DNA of 64,000 nucleotides from Pseudoduganella aquatica (GTDB lineage: Bacteria > Pseudomonadota > Gammaproteobacteria > Burkholderiales > Burkholderiaceae_D), in the NCBI RefSeq assembly GCF_009857595.1, contig NZ_WWCU01000029.1, forward strand, positions 1 through 64,000. The letters run 5' to 3'. The notes beneath the pieces are model-generated. The model worked only from the letters and a program-made list of their open reading frames with translations, did not search any database and was not told the DNA's origin. This document shows, in pieces, positions 7,093 through 16,216 of the stretch; the first letter of the stretch is position 1; every line of letters starts with the position of its first letter. The translations under genes were made by a program, and so were the position numbers.

Positions 7093-7659
7093 TCAAGCCT
7101 TCGGCAGCGTAACGCCGGACTGGCCCTGGTATTTGCCGTTGCGGTCTTTGTACGAGGTTTCGCACACTTCGTCGCTTTCGAAGAACAGCACCTGCGCGCA
7201 GCCTTCGCCGGCGTAGATCTTGGCCGGCAGCGGCGTGGTGTTGGAAAACTCCAGCGTCACATAGCCTTCCCATTCCGGCTCGAACGGGGTGACGTTGACG
7301 ATGATGCCGCAGCGGGCATAGGTCGACTTGCCCAGGCAGACCGTCAGCACATTGCGCGGAATGCGGAAATACTCGATGGTGCGGGCCAGCGCGAAGGAAT
7401 TCGGCGGAATGATGCAGACGTCGCTCTTGATATCGACAAAGGAGTTGGAATCGAAGTTCTTCGGATCGACGATGGTGCTGTTGATGTTGGTGAAGACCTT
7501 GAATTCGTCCGCGCAGCGGATGTCGTAGCCATAAGACGAAGTGCCGTAAGAGATCACTTTGCGGCCGTTTTCAGCCCGCACCTGGCCCGGCTCGAAAGGC
7601 TCGATCATGCCGTGCTGTTCCGCCATGCGGCGTATCCATTTGTCGCTCTTAATTGCCAT
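7093..7659 (-). CDS. dcd: dCTP deaminase
   Basis: A 188-aa trimeric dCTP deaminase, converting dCTP to dUTP plus ammonia for dTTP synthesis. The start MAIKSDKWIRRMAEQ at 7659 is chosen because beta-proteobacterial Dcd proteins begin this way; an in-frame ATG lies four codons upstream. Family motifs include SYGTSSYGYDIRCADEF (substrate binding), LARTIEYFRIPRNVL, GKSTYARCGIIVN and the catalytic-glutamate region TPFEPEWEGYVTLEFSNTTP. The length is normal. It is transcribed alone; the 100 bp between it and the broken toxin gene hold nothing recognisable. Confidence 0.95.
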   Translation of the reverse strand: MAIKSDKWIRRMAEQHGMIEPFEPGQVRAENGRKVISYGTSSYGYDIRCADEFKVFTNINSTIVDPKNFDSNSFVDIKSDVCIIPPNSFALARTIEYFRIPRNVLTVCLGKSTYARCGIIVNVTPFEPEWEGYVTLEFSNTTPLPAKIYAGEGCAQVLFFESDEVCETSYKDRNGKYQGQSGVTLPKA

Positions 7660-7776
7660 CGCAAAAACCATTTCTCAAGATTGCAGGGAGGCGCCAGCTT
7701 GCACCAACGCCATTTCACCCGGGATTTTACGCGAAAGGACTGCTTTCAAGAACAATTCTGCAAGCTTTTGGGCACA

Positions 7777-8085
7777 TCAGCTAGAAATGATTTCGGCAGT
7801 CAACGCCCTGCGCTCATGCAAGACTCGCAAGACCGCGAGCGTACTCTGATCGACGCGGTAAAAGATCAGAAAGGGAAACTGGCGCAGTTGCCAGACACGC
7901 AAGGAGCGATCAGGTAGAAAGTGCGCATAGCGCGGCGATCCGATCCCTGGATTGCCACAAAGTTTGGCTAACGATGAGTGGAGTTCAGAAATAAAACGCT
8001 CAGCCAGGGCAGTAGAAATTGTTGATTAGTAGTCAACAATATCCGCAAGATCGCTCTCGGCGGCGGGGAATAGCCTAATCTGCAT
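7777..8085 (-). pseudogene. ParE/RelE-family toxin, interrupted by in-frame stop
   Basis: Reading leftward from the ATG at 8085 gives MQIRLFPAAESDLADIVDY, then a TAA codon (8026-8028), then, in the same frame, a clean ParE-like remainder. That remainder includes ALAERFISELHSSLAKLCGN, a PGIGSPRY stretch, RSLRVWQLRQFPFLIFYRVD and VLRVLHERRAL, and stops at 7777. Apart from codon 20 the protein has the length (about 101 residues) and C-terminal pattern of the ParE/RelE toxin superfamily (gyrase poison or ribosome-dependent nuclease). The start overlaps the end of the upstream putative antitoxin by 11 bp, as in genuine toxin-antitoxin pairs. The premature stop should inactivate the toxin, unless it is a sequencing error or the stop is read through. 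Confidence 0.8.
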
Positions 8086-8284
8086 TCTCTACGCGGGTAG
8101 CTGGGACGCGCGCGCGCAGTTGCGTGATCAAGTCCGCGACGCTTAACTCCCTGGGCGCGCCGCTTTTAAGTCCCGCCATCACCAATTCATACAGGTGACG
8201 CTCGGCCTCGCTCTGCGGACCGATTTGATTGCTTCCGTCTGGCAACGTCTCTCCAGACTCATCAGATGTTATTTGCACGCTCAT
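8075..8284 (-). CDS. Putative type II antitoxin (ParD-like)
   Basis: A 69-aa acidic protein starting MSVQITSDESGETLPDGSNQ. Its helical C-terminal half (EAERHLYELVMAGLKSGAPR, SVADLITQLRARV) resembles short antitoxins that precede ParE-type toxins. The clear N-terminal ribbon-helix-helix of ParD is not evident, so family assignment is tentative and rests mainly on the overlap with the ParE-like frame. There is no strong ribosome-binding site. With the toxin broken, this gene may be a remnant or may still repress its own promoter or neutralise a related toxin elsewhere. Confidence 0.6.
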   Translation of the reverse strand: MSVQITSDESGETLPDGSNQIGPQSEAERHLYELVMAGLKSGAPRELSVADLITQLRARVPATRVENAD

Positions 8285-8327
8285 CCAACTATTATAAGCC
8301 GCTCCCAGGCAAAGGCTTTGACTACCC

Positions 8328-9158
8328 TCAAACGACAGTCTCGCCAGAACCAGCGCTTGCCAGTATCCCCAGCAGCTGCGTGATCATCTCGTGGGTTACC
8401 TGGGCCGTCAGTTCGGGGGACTCCATGGGGAACAGGTGGCCGCCGGGAATGATGCGGAAATTGCTGCCGACCAGACGGCGGGTGGCGTCCAGCCCGGCCT
8501 GGCGATTTTCCACCGACTCGCTGCCGCCGATAAAGCCGGCCGGCACCTGCACGCCGCGCCGGACCAGGCCGCCGATATGGTGCGGCAGGCTGCGGTAGAC
8601 CGCCGTTTCATTCTCCCGCGTGAAGCGCAGCTGTACGCCGTCCGGATGCGGCTTCAGGCCGGCGGCGATGTAATCGTCCAGCACACCGGGCGCCCAAGCC
8701 GCGAAAAGATCTTTCGAGGCGAAGTGCTGGTGCGCCGCTGCCGCGTCCGGCCAGACATTGCGGCGCTTTTCCGAAAAGCGCGCCGGCGAGAACTTGTTGG
8801 CCACTGACCAGTTGCGCGTCACGCGCAGCAGCATGGCGCGCCAACCCGCCACCACGGGTGAATCGAGCATCACCACGCAGCGCACCAGGTCCGGCCGCAT
8901 GGCGGACACCATCACGCTCAGCATGCCGCCCAGCGAGTGGCCCAGCAGTATCACCGGCTCGGTGTAGCGGCTTTCCAGCTCGTCCACCAGCTCCTGCACC
9001 AGCTGCGGCCAGCCGGTGCCGACCGGATAGGCCGGGTTGTGGGCATGCATGTCCAGTGCGGAAATGTCGTAATGCTGGCCCAGCAGCTCGAACAGGCGGC
9101 GGTAGGTGCCGGCCGGATAGCTGTTGGCGTGCGAAAAGTGCAGCTTGGGTTTGTTCAT
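8328..9158 (-). CDS. Alpha/beta hydrolase
   Basis: A 276-aa cytoplasmic alpha/beta-hydrolase. The start MNKPKLHFSHANSYPAGTYR at 9158 is supported by AGGAGA at good spacing; an in-frame upstream start would add 15 residues without support. The nucleophile elbow is GHSLGG with Ser75. The C-terminal GSESVENRQ and PGGHLFPMESPE segments supply the acid region and the catalytic His. The HSHAN/FSHANSYPAGTY oxyanion-region start occurs in serine hydrolases of uncertain substrate (esterase/lipase-like). There is no signal peptide. It is probably monocistronic; its own substrate cannot be read from the sequence. Confidence 0.85.
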   Translation of the reverse strand: MNKPKLHFSHANSYPAGTYRRLFELLGQHYDISALDMHAHNPAYPVGTGWPQLVQELVDELESRYTEPVILLGHSLGGMLSVMVSAMRPDLVRCVVMLDSPVVAGWRAMLLRVTRNWSVANKFSPARFSEKRRNVWPDAAAAHQHFASKDLFAAWAPGVLDDYIAAGLKPHPDGVQLRFTRENETAVYRSLPHHIGGLVRRGVQVPAGFIGGSESVENRQAGLDATRRLVGSNFRIIPGGHLFPMESPELTAQVTHEMITQLLGILASAGSGETVV

Positions 9159-9228
9159 TTTTGTAGTGTCTCCTTGGGACCATTGTAAGGAGAGCGGCGG
9201 CAAAAGAAATAGAACGGTTGCTCTAATT

Positions 9229-9456
9229 TCACTCCTTGGCCGGCGGCAAGGGCGGCGCGGGCGGTTTGGAAGTCGGAATAACGAGGACGTGCTTGTCCAT
9301 TACCTTGCCGTCCTGCTTCTGCTGCACAACCTGCGTGGCGACGGCTTTGGCAGGAACGACCGGCTTGGGATGGCGGGGAAAGATCATTGCTGCGCTCGCT
9401 TGATGGACGGACCACCCAGATGAGGACAGTTGCCGGACTTTCAACACGCCATCCAT
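9229..9456 (-). CDS. Small hypothetical protein, Pro-rich tail
   Basis: A possible 75-aa protein (MDGVLKVRQLSSSGWSVHQA and following) ending in a Pro/Ala-rich tail (PTSKPPAPPLPPAKE). It begins 10 bp after the stop of the upstream alpha/beta hydrolase gene on the same strand, so it could be a downstream member of that transcript. An internal ATG (MIFPRHPKPVV) is an alternative start. No family is recognised and the upstream Shine-Dalgarno (GGAA) is weak. It may not be a gene. Confidence 0.35.
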   Translation of the reverse strand: MDGVLKVRQLSSSGWSVHQASAAMIFPRHPKPVVPAKAVATQVVQQKQDGKVMDKHVLVIPTSKPPAPPLPPAKE

Positions 9457-9466
9457 CAGTTCCGGC

Positions 9467-10480
9467 TTAGACGGTCTTCAGGAAGGCCAGCAAGCCCCGG
9501 AAGTACTGCTCCTGCGCATCCCACATGCAGAGATGGCTGCCGTTCTCGCAAATTACGGATTTCGCATTCGGCATCATGCGCGCCATTTTGCGGATATCCT
9601 CCGGGTCCATTTCGTCGTAGGTAGCGCCTATGGTCAGCGCGCGCACCTTGATTTCATGCAGGCGGTCCCAGCGTTCCCAGTCCTTCAGGTTGCCGGTCAC
9701 CAGGAATTCGCTCTTGCCCTGCATCTGGTTGTAGATTTTCGCATTCAGATGACGAAACGCGCGGTTCACCGCATCCGGCCACGGACTGATGCGGCACAAC
9801 ACCTGCGGATACAGCACCTCGTTCATGATGCGTTCGTACTCCGGCGTATCGTAGGCCTCCCTGGCTTCCAGCGCCTGCAGCTCCGCCAGCGTGTCCGGCG
9901 GCAGCTTCATCTTGATCGACGCGGTGTGGCGCAGCAGCGCCTGTATGCCCGCCGTCATATTGGAAATGACCAGGCCGCGCAAACGGCGCTGGTGGTGCAG
10001 CGCATATTCGATGGCCAGCAAGCCGCCCCAGGAATGGCCGTACAGAACGAACTGGTCAAGGCCCAGGCCTGTGCGCACTTCTTCCAGTTCCTCAAGGTAG
10101 CGCGGCAAGGTCCACAGCGAAGGATCGTCCGGCTGGTCGGAGTTGCCGCAGCCGAGCTGGTCGTAGTAGTACATCTCGATGCCGGCCTGCGGCAGGAAGG
10201 ACTCCATCGCCTCCAGGTATTCGTGCGTAAAGCCGGGACCGCCGTGCAGCAGCAGCACCTTGATGGGGCCCTGCCCGACTTTCTTGGTCCACACCTTGTA
10301 CTTGCCGCCGGCGACAGGAATCATGCGCACGCCTGCCGTGCGGATGCCGACCGGGTTCAAGCCGTCAGGGCGGGTAATCGTCGCGCCGCCTGCGGAAGCG
10401 GTCCCTGCTGCGGACGCCGTGGCGGTGCTGGCTGCGGCGATCGCCGCCATACTGCCTGTAACAAAATTTCGACGCTTCAT
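9467..10480 (-). CDS. Proline iminopeptidase-family alpha/beta hydrolase, exported by Tat
   Basis: A 337-aa S33-family hydrolase. The N-terminus MKRRNFVTGSMAAIAAAS, with RRNF, looks like a twin-arginine signal followed by an Ala-rich h-region. The oxyanion motif HGGPG is at 79-83, the family-typical YYYDQLGCGNSD at about 104-115, and the nucleophile elbow GHSWGG has Ser150. The C-terminus has GATYDEMDPEDI (acid) and CENGSHLCMWD (His). Proline iminopeptidases release N-terminal proline, but tricorn-interacting and amidase-like members share this signature, so the exact substrate is uncertain. The predicted export is unusual for the cytoplasmic iminopeptidases and suggests a periplasmic role. 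Confidence 0.85.
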   Translation of the reverse strand: MKRRNFVTGSMAAIAAASTATASAAGTASAGGATITRPDGLNPVGIRTAGVRMIPVAGGKYKVWTKKVGQGPIKVLLLHGGPGFTHEYLEAMESFLPQAGIEMYYYDQLGCGNSDQPDDPSLWTLPRYLEELEEVRTGLGLDQFVLYGHSWGGLLAIEYALHHQRRLRGLVISNMTAGIQALLRHTASIKMKLPPDTLAELQALEAREAYDTPEYERIMNEVLYPQVLCRISPWPDAVNRAFRHLNAKIYNQMQGKSEFLVTGNLKDWERWDRLHEIKVRALTIGATYDEMDPEDIRKMARMMPNAKSVICENGSHLCMWDAQEQYFRGLLAFLKTV

Positions 10481-10580
10481 ATTGGCTTCTCGTTATTCTC
10501 GGGCGCGCAAGTATCCGGGGCAGGCGGAATGCCGTAAAGACCGCCGGTCGTAATACACTATTGAGCATTGCGAAATAATC

Positions 10581-13091
10581 TTACGGATGGCGCCAATAGC
10601 GCGGGTTGGCTTCGCGGTAGCGCTCCACGCTGAGCTGGCCATTGAACTCCAGCGTCAGTGCTCCGCTTTCGTCGGTGCGCAGGCGATCGATACCAAGGCT
10701 GCGGTAGCGCTCAAAGACCTGCGGCTGGGGATGGTGATAGCGGTTGCGGTAGCCGACCTGGAATATGGCAGCGCCAGGCCGCACGGCAGCCAGGAATGGC
10801 GGCGTGGACGACGTGCCGCTGCCGTGGTGTGGAGCGAGCAGCACATCGGCCGGCAGGCTCGCCGGGGCGCGTAGCAGCAGCTCGGCCTCCTGTGCCGCTT
10901 CGATGTCGCCTGCCAGCAGCATGGCCTTGCCGCCCGCGCTCACCCTCAGCACGCAGCTGCGGGCGTTCGGTTTCAGTCCCGCATGGCCGTAGCTTTCGGC
11001 GGAGGGATGCAGCATCTCAAAGAGCACCCCGTCCCAGTTCCAGCCCTGCCCGGCTTCGCAGCGCACATGCCTGGGCGAGGCGCGCACGATGGGATGCCCC
11101 GCCGGCAGCGAGGTGCTGGTCCAGGAGATGCGCATATTTTCCAGCATCGCCAGGGCGCCGCCGGAGTGGTCGGCGTCCGCGTGGCTCACCACCATCGCAT
11201 CCAGCGCGCCGATGCCGCGCGCCCGCAGGTAAGGCAGGATCACCCGGTTGCCGCCATTGGAATCAGGCGCGTAGGCGGGGCCGGTGTCGTACAGCAGGCG
11301 ATGCCCACTGGTTTCCACCAGCAGCGCCATGCCCTGCCCCACGTCGAAGGCGGTCACGCGGAATGCGCCGTCCGCCGGATGGCTGGGCGTCGCCGCCAGC
11401 AAGGGCAGCCAGGTCACGATACCCAGCCAGCGCAAGGGCCAGCCGCGCGGCGCCAGCATCCACGCCGTGCCGAACAGCGCCCAGCAGAACAGCCAGGGCG
11501 GCGGCGTGGGCGCGGCCCATACGGCGAAGCGGCTCGCGCTCATCCATTGCAGCGCTTGCGCCAGCAGCCATACGGTTCCGTGCGCAAGGTTCAGCAATGG
11601 CGCGGCCAGCAAATCCGGCAGCACCGCCCCCGCCAACGCCAGCGGCGTGACCAGCAGGCTGACTACCGGAATGGCCACCGCATTTGCCACCGGACTTGCC
11701 ACCGACACCTGCGCGAACAGCAGCATGGTCAGCGGCACCAGACCGACGGTGACCGCGTACTGCACGCGTGCGGCCATCTTTAAGTCCGCCATCCACCGTT
11801 CGCGCCTCGACAGCGGCGCGCGGCGCGGCTGCAGCAGCGGCAGCGCGCCATTACCGGCGGCGCCTGCCGCCAGCACCGCCACGCCGCTGCCGTGATGCAC
11901 CTCGGTGCGGCCCACCGTCGCGTACAGGATGGTGGCGACGGCGCCGAAAGAAAGCCAGAAGCCCGGCCACATCACCGCCCAGGGATCGAGCAGGACAACC
12001 ACGCCGGCGGCAAGGCACAGCACATGCGTCACGCTGGCCAGCCGGTCCGTCCACAGCGCCACGGCGACCACCGCCAGCATATACAGCGTGCGCTGCGCGG
12101 GTACGCCGAAGCCCGCCAGCAGCACATACACCAGCGCAGCCAGCATGCCAGCCAGCGCCGCCACTTTCTGCGCAGGCAGCAGCAGCGGCAACTGCGCGCG
12201 CGTGAAGAAGGAACGCCGCCACAAGGCCGACGCGGCCAGCGCGAACAGGCCGGCGATCATCGTAATATGCAATCCGGATATGCTGATGAGGTGCGATATG
12301 CCTGTCCGGTTAAACACCTGCCAGTCGGATTGCGGAATGCCGCGCTGGTCCCCCACCACCAGCGCCACGATCACTCCCGCATACTCCTTGCCCTTGAGCG
12401 CGCGCAGAATGCGCTCCCGCAGCACAGCGCGGCAGTGTTCGACCAAGTTGCCAAAACTGGTGACGAAAGCAGCCAGGCGCTGGTTGCGGCCATCCTGGCG
12501 CACATAGCCGGTGGCGCGCACGCCCTGCTCCAGCAGCCAAAGTTCGTAATCGAAGCCATAGGGGTTGGCGTTGCCGTGCGGCCGCTGCAAGCGGACCGTG
12601 AGCCGCCAGCGTTCGCCCGGCTGCACGTCGCCTATCGGCACGGCCTCGCCGCGATAGCCCTCGTACCAGGACAGTGCTACCAGCGGCGGCACACGCATGG
12701 CGCCGCGCTCGACCTGCTCCACCGCGAAATTGAAACGGACGCCGCCTTCGAAACGGTTGGGCAGGTTGGCGATGGTGCCGATCAGGGTAACGTCGCGGCC
12801 TTCGTTGGCCTTCGCCAGCTCAGGCTTGAGCGCCGCTTGCGCCAGCATGGCGGCCCAATAGAAGCCCAATGCGAAGCCTGCCAGCAGTCCGAACAGCGGC
12901 CGCGATGCGAGCTGAAACTGGCGCTGCCCCTTGTAGCGTAGCGGCAGACGCCCTTGCAGGCAATGCACTGCGAACAGGCCCAAAACGGCAACCGTCAAGG
13001 CCAGCATAACTACCTGCGCGTGCAGCGGCAGCGTAGCTTGCGTCTGCAACCATGCCGCACCGCCGACAAATCCGAGTATCGCGCATCGCAT
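10581..13091 (-). CDS. comEC: ComEC/Rec2-family DNA uptake channel
   Basis: About 836 aa. The ATG at 13091 (MRCAILGFVGGAAW) is preferred to a TTG five codons upstream. Layout: N-terminal TM segments, an OB-fold-like DUF4131 region (about 100-200), the Competence domain with many TM helices (about 220-530; GDQRGIPQSDWQVFNRTGIS, HLISISGLHITMIAG), then a metallo-beta-lactamase-like domain (about 570-830). The last carries DVGQGMALLV, YDTGP, VVSHADADHSGG and LLAPHHGSGTSS. ComEC carries single-stranded DNA across the inner membrane during natural transformation. The gene is full length and stands alone. Confidence 0.93.
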   Translation of the reverse strand: MRCAILGFVGGAAWLQTQATLPLHAQVVMLALTVAVLGLFAVHCLQGRLPLRYKGQRQFQLASRPLFGLLAGFALGFYWAAMLAQAALKPELAKANEGRDVTLIGTIANLPNRFEGGVRFNFAVEQVERGAMRVPPLVALSWYEGYRGEAVPIGDVQPGERWRLTVRLQRPHGNANPYGFDYELWLLEQGVRATGYVRQDGRNQRLAAFVTSFGNLVEHCRAVLRERILRALKGKEYAGVIVALVVGDQRGIPQSDWQVFNRTGISHLISISGLHITMIAGLFALAASALWRRSFFTRAQLPLLLPAQKVAALAGMLAALVYVLLAGFGVPAQRTLYMLAVVAVALWTDRLASVTHVLCLAAGVVVLLDPWAVMWPGFWLSFGAVATILYATVGRTEVHHGSGVAVLAAGAAGNGALPLLQPRRAPLSRRERWMADLKMAARVQYAVTVGLVPLTMLLFAQVSVASPVANAVAIPVVSLLVTPLALAGAVLPDLLAAPLLNLAHGTVWLLAQALQWMSASRFAVWAAPTPPPWLFCWALFGTAWMLAPRGWPLRWLGIVTWLPLLAATPSHPADGAFRVTAFDVGQGMALLVETSGHRLLYDTGPAYAPDSNGGNRVILPYLRARGIGALDAMVVSHADADHSGGALAMLENMRISWTSTSLPAGHPIVRASPRHVRCEAGQGWNWDGVLFEMLHPSAESYGHAGLKPNARSCVLRVSAGGKAMLLAGDIEAAQEAELLLRAPASLPADVLLAPHHGSGTSSTPPFLAAVRPGAAIFQVGYRNRYHHPQPQVFERYRSLGIDRLRTDESGALTLEFNGQLSVERYREANPRYWRHP

Positions 13092-13195
13092 CACGGTTCC
13101 GGGCAAAGAACCGATTATTGCCAGACCAGCTTCCCCGCGTTCTAATCCAGATCAAGCTCTCGCAAAGTTGCAGACCGAAACCGAGGCGCCCCCTG

Positions 13196-13402
13196 TTAAA
13201 TATACATCAGGCCTATTTCTGCAGAAATATTATTGACGACACTCCAGTCTTCCATATTTTTTGACTGCAGAGAAACAGAGATGCTTGCCTTTCCTGCAAT
13301 CAGATTCTTGTAGAAATCTATCCTCCCCTGAATCGCTACGGCAAAGCCATAACCGAGTGACAGCACCATAGAAACAGAAAACAAGATTCGTCCAAGATTC
13401 AT
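13196..13402 (-). CDS. Small single-pass membrane protein, unknown
   Basis: A 68-aa protein (MNLGRILFSVSMVLSLGYGF and following) with one N-terminal hydrophobic segment (about 5-24, TM or signal anchor) and a mostly polar remainder (FYKNLIAGKASISVSLQSKN). A strong AAGGAGGG ribosome-binding site 8 bp before the ATG supports it as a real gene. Its local GC is lower than that of its neighbours. No family is recognised. It lies between tatD and comEC on the same strand, 36 bp before the tatD-stop side. Confidence 0.65.
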   Translation of the reverse strand: MNLGRILFSVSMVLSLGYGFAVAIQGRIDFYKNLIAGKASISVSLQSKNMEDWSVVNNISAEIGLMYI

Positions 13403-13438
13403 ATCGAAACCCTCCTTATCCCATAGGGCCGAGACCGC

Positions 13439-14242
13439 TCAGGTTTGCAGCAGGCTGGCCATGCGCGGCAGGATGGCGCGCGCATTGGCGCTGGTGGCGG
13501 TGCGGACCTCGTCCACGCTGATGCCGCGCAGTTCGGCCAGCACCTCGCCTATGCGCGGAATCTGCTGCGGGGTGTTCACGCCGGGGTGGACCCAGGACGG
13601 AGAAATGTCCGGCGCGTCCGTCTCCAGCACGATGGAAGACAGCGGCAGCTCGGCCGCCAGACGGCGTATCTGCAGGGCGCGCGTGAAGGTCATGCTGCCG
13701 CCGAAGCCCAGCTTGAAGCCCACATCGATATAGCCCTGCGCCTGCTGGAAGCTGCCGTTGAAGGCGTGCGCGATTCCGCCGTTGGGCGTGATCTGGCGCA
13801 CATGCTTGAGCACCTGGTCCTGCGACTTGCGCACATGCGTAAGCACCGGCAGGTTGAAGTCGCGCGCGATGCGCAGCTGCTCGCGCAGGAAATGCACCTG
13901 CTTCTCGCGCATGGCCGGTTCGGCCAGCATGGGGACGAAGAAGTCCAGTCCTATCTCGCCTATCGCCACCATGCGCGCATCGTCCATGGCCGCTTCCACG
14001 CTGGCGCGCAGGGCGAGCAGGTCGTCCTCGGTTGCGTTGGGCACGTAGATGGGATGGATGCCCAGCGCATAGCAGGCGTTATCCGCCCTGGCAGCGAGGC
14101 CGGCGACGATATCAAGATTGGCCCGCTCGACGGCGGGAACCACGATCATGCCCACGCCCTGCTCCTGCGCGCGGCGCGCCACGTCCAGCGAGGCATCGCC
14201 GAATTCGTGCGCGTCCAGATGACAGTGCGTGTCTATCCACAT
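13439..14242 (-). CDS. TatD-family metal-dependent hydrolase
   Basis: A 267-aa TIM-barrel hydrolase. The N-terminal metal motif WIDTHCHLD (2-10) is followed by IGEIGLDFF (E at about 97), LTHVRKSQDQV, HAFNGSFQQA and LETDAPDI. These are the conserved residues of TatD/YcfH-type DNases and D-aminoacyl-tRNA-deacylase-like members. It starts 2 bp after the LolD stop, so it probably shares the lol transcript. Which paralogue (TatD, YcfH, YjjV) it is cannot be settled here; YcfH-like members are often placed near replication genes. Confidence 0.9.
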   Translation of the reverse strand: MWIDTHCHLDAHEFGDASLDVARRAQEQGVGMIVVPAVERANLDIVAGLAARADNACYALGIHPIYVPNATEDDLLALRASVEAAMDDARMVAIGEIGLDFFVPMLAEPAMREKQVHFLREQLRIARDFNLPVLTHVRKSQDQVLKHVRQITPNGGIAHAFNGSFQQAQGYIDVGFKLGFGGSMTFTRALQIRRLAAELPLSSIVLETDAPDISPSWVHPGVNTPQQIPRIGEVLAELRGISVDEVRTATSANARAILPRMASLLQT

Positions 14243-14244
14243 GC

Positions 14245-14926
<682 letters not shown>

Positions 14927-14934
<8 letters not shown>

Positions 14935-16216
14935 AGCGCAGCGCCTCCGCAGGTTTGACACGGGCAGCCCACCAGCTTGGATAGATGGTGGCCAGGAAGG
15001 CCAGCGCCACCGCCACCACGCCGATGCGGGTGACGTCCGGCCAGCGCATATCCGAAGGCACGGTGCTGATGTAGTAGATATCCCTAGACAAGAACTGCAC
15101 TCCCAAAGTTGATTCAATAAACGGCACGATCACATCGATATTCAAGGCCACCAGCACGCCGCCGGCCACACCCAGCGCCGCGCCCATGGTGCCCACCAGC
15201 GCGCCCTGTATGACGAAGATGCGCATAATGGATTGCGGCGACGCGCCCAGCGTGCGCAGGATGGCAATGTCGGGCTGCTTGTCCGTTACCGTCATCACCA
15301 GCGTGGACACGAGGTTGAACGCGGCCACGGCCACAATCAGCGCCAGGATGATGAACATCATGCGCTTCTCGGTCTGCACCGCCGCGAACCAGTTGGCGTT
15401 CAGCTTGGACCAGTCGCGTATCTCCATCCCGGCGGGCATCAGGGGTTTGAGGTCTTGCGCCACTTGCGGGGCGCGGTGCATGTCCGCCAGGCGCAGGCGC
15501 AGGCCGGCCGGCGCGGACAGGCGCAGCATTTTTTCAGCGTCCACAATGTGGATGAAAGCCAAGCCGCCGTCAAACTCGGCGTGGCCCGCCTGGAAGATGC
15601 CGGTCACGGTAAAGGAGCGCATGCGCGGCACAATGCCGGCCGGCGTAACCGTGCCTTGCGCCAGCGCCATCGTCACCTTGTCGCCCAGGTTGACCTGGAG
15701 CGCGCGCGCCAGGTCTATGCCCAGCACGATATTGAATTCGCCCTGGCGCAGCGCGTTGAAGTTGCCGTACTTGGTGTGCTTGGCCACGTCCGACACATTC
15801 GGCTCCTGCTCCGGCAGGATGCCGCGCACGATGGCCGGACGCAGCGTGTCGCCGCCATGCTGCAGCATGGCCTGCGTTTCCACGAACGGCGCGGCGCCCT
15901 TCACTTCCGGATTCTTGAAAGCGTTCTTGGCCTGCTGCTCCCAGTCCGGCATGCCCTCGCCCCCAGTGTTGAACACTTCCACGTGGGCCAGCACGGACAA
16001 CATGCGGCCCGTGACTTCCTTCTGGAAGCCGTTCATCACCGACAGCACGATAATCAGCGCTGCCACGCCCAGCGCAATGCCGCCCATGGAGATCAGCGAG
16101 ATAAAGGAGATGAAGCTGTTGCGCGAGCTGCGCTTGCCGGCGCGCGTGTAGCGCAGGCCGACCAGCCATTCAAAAGGTAAATTCGACATCAGATTCTTCA
16201 GCATGATCTGGTTCAC
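14927..16216 (-). CDS. LolC/LolE-family lipoprotein-releasing permease (copy 2)
   Basis: About 429 aa from a GTG whose first bases overlap the upstream stop (GTGA). ATGs at 16204 and 16189 are alternatives; the last gives MSNLPFEWLVGLRYTRAGKR, matching the N-terminus of copy 1. TM1 (about 35-60: ISMGGIALGVAALIIVLSVM), a large periplasmic domain (about 65-290) and three C-terminal TM helices (MMFIILALIVAVAAFNLVST and following) are typical of MacB-type LolC/E permeases. The C-terminus ARVKPAEALRYE is the FtsX-family ending. It is closely similar to the next gene along nearly the whole length. Confidence 0.93.
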
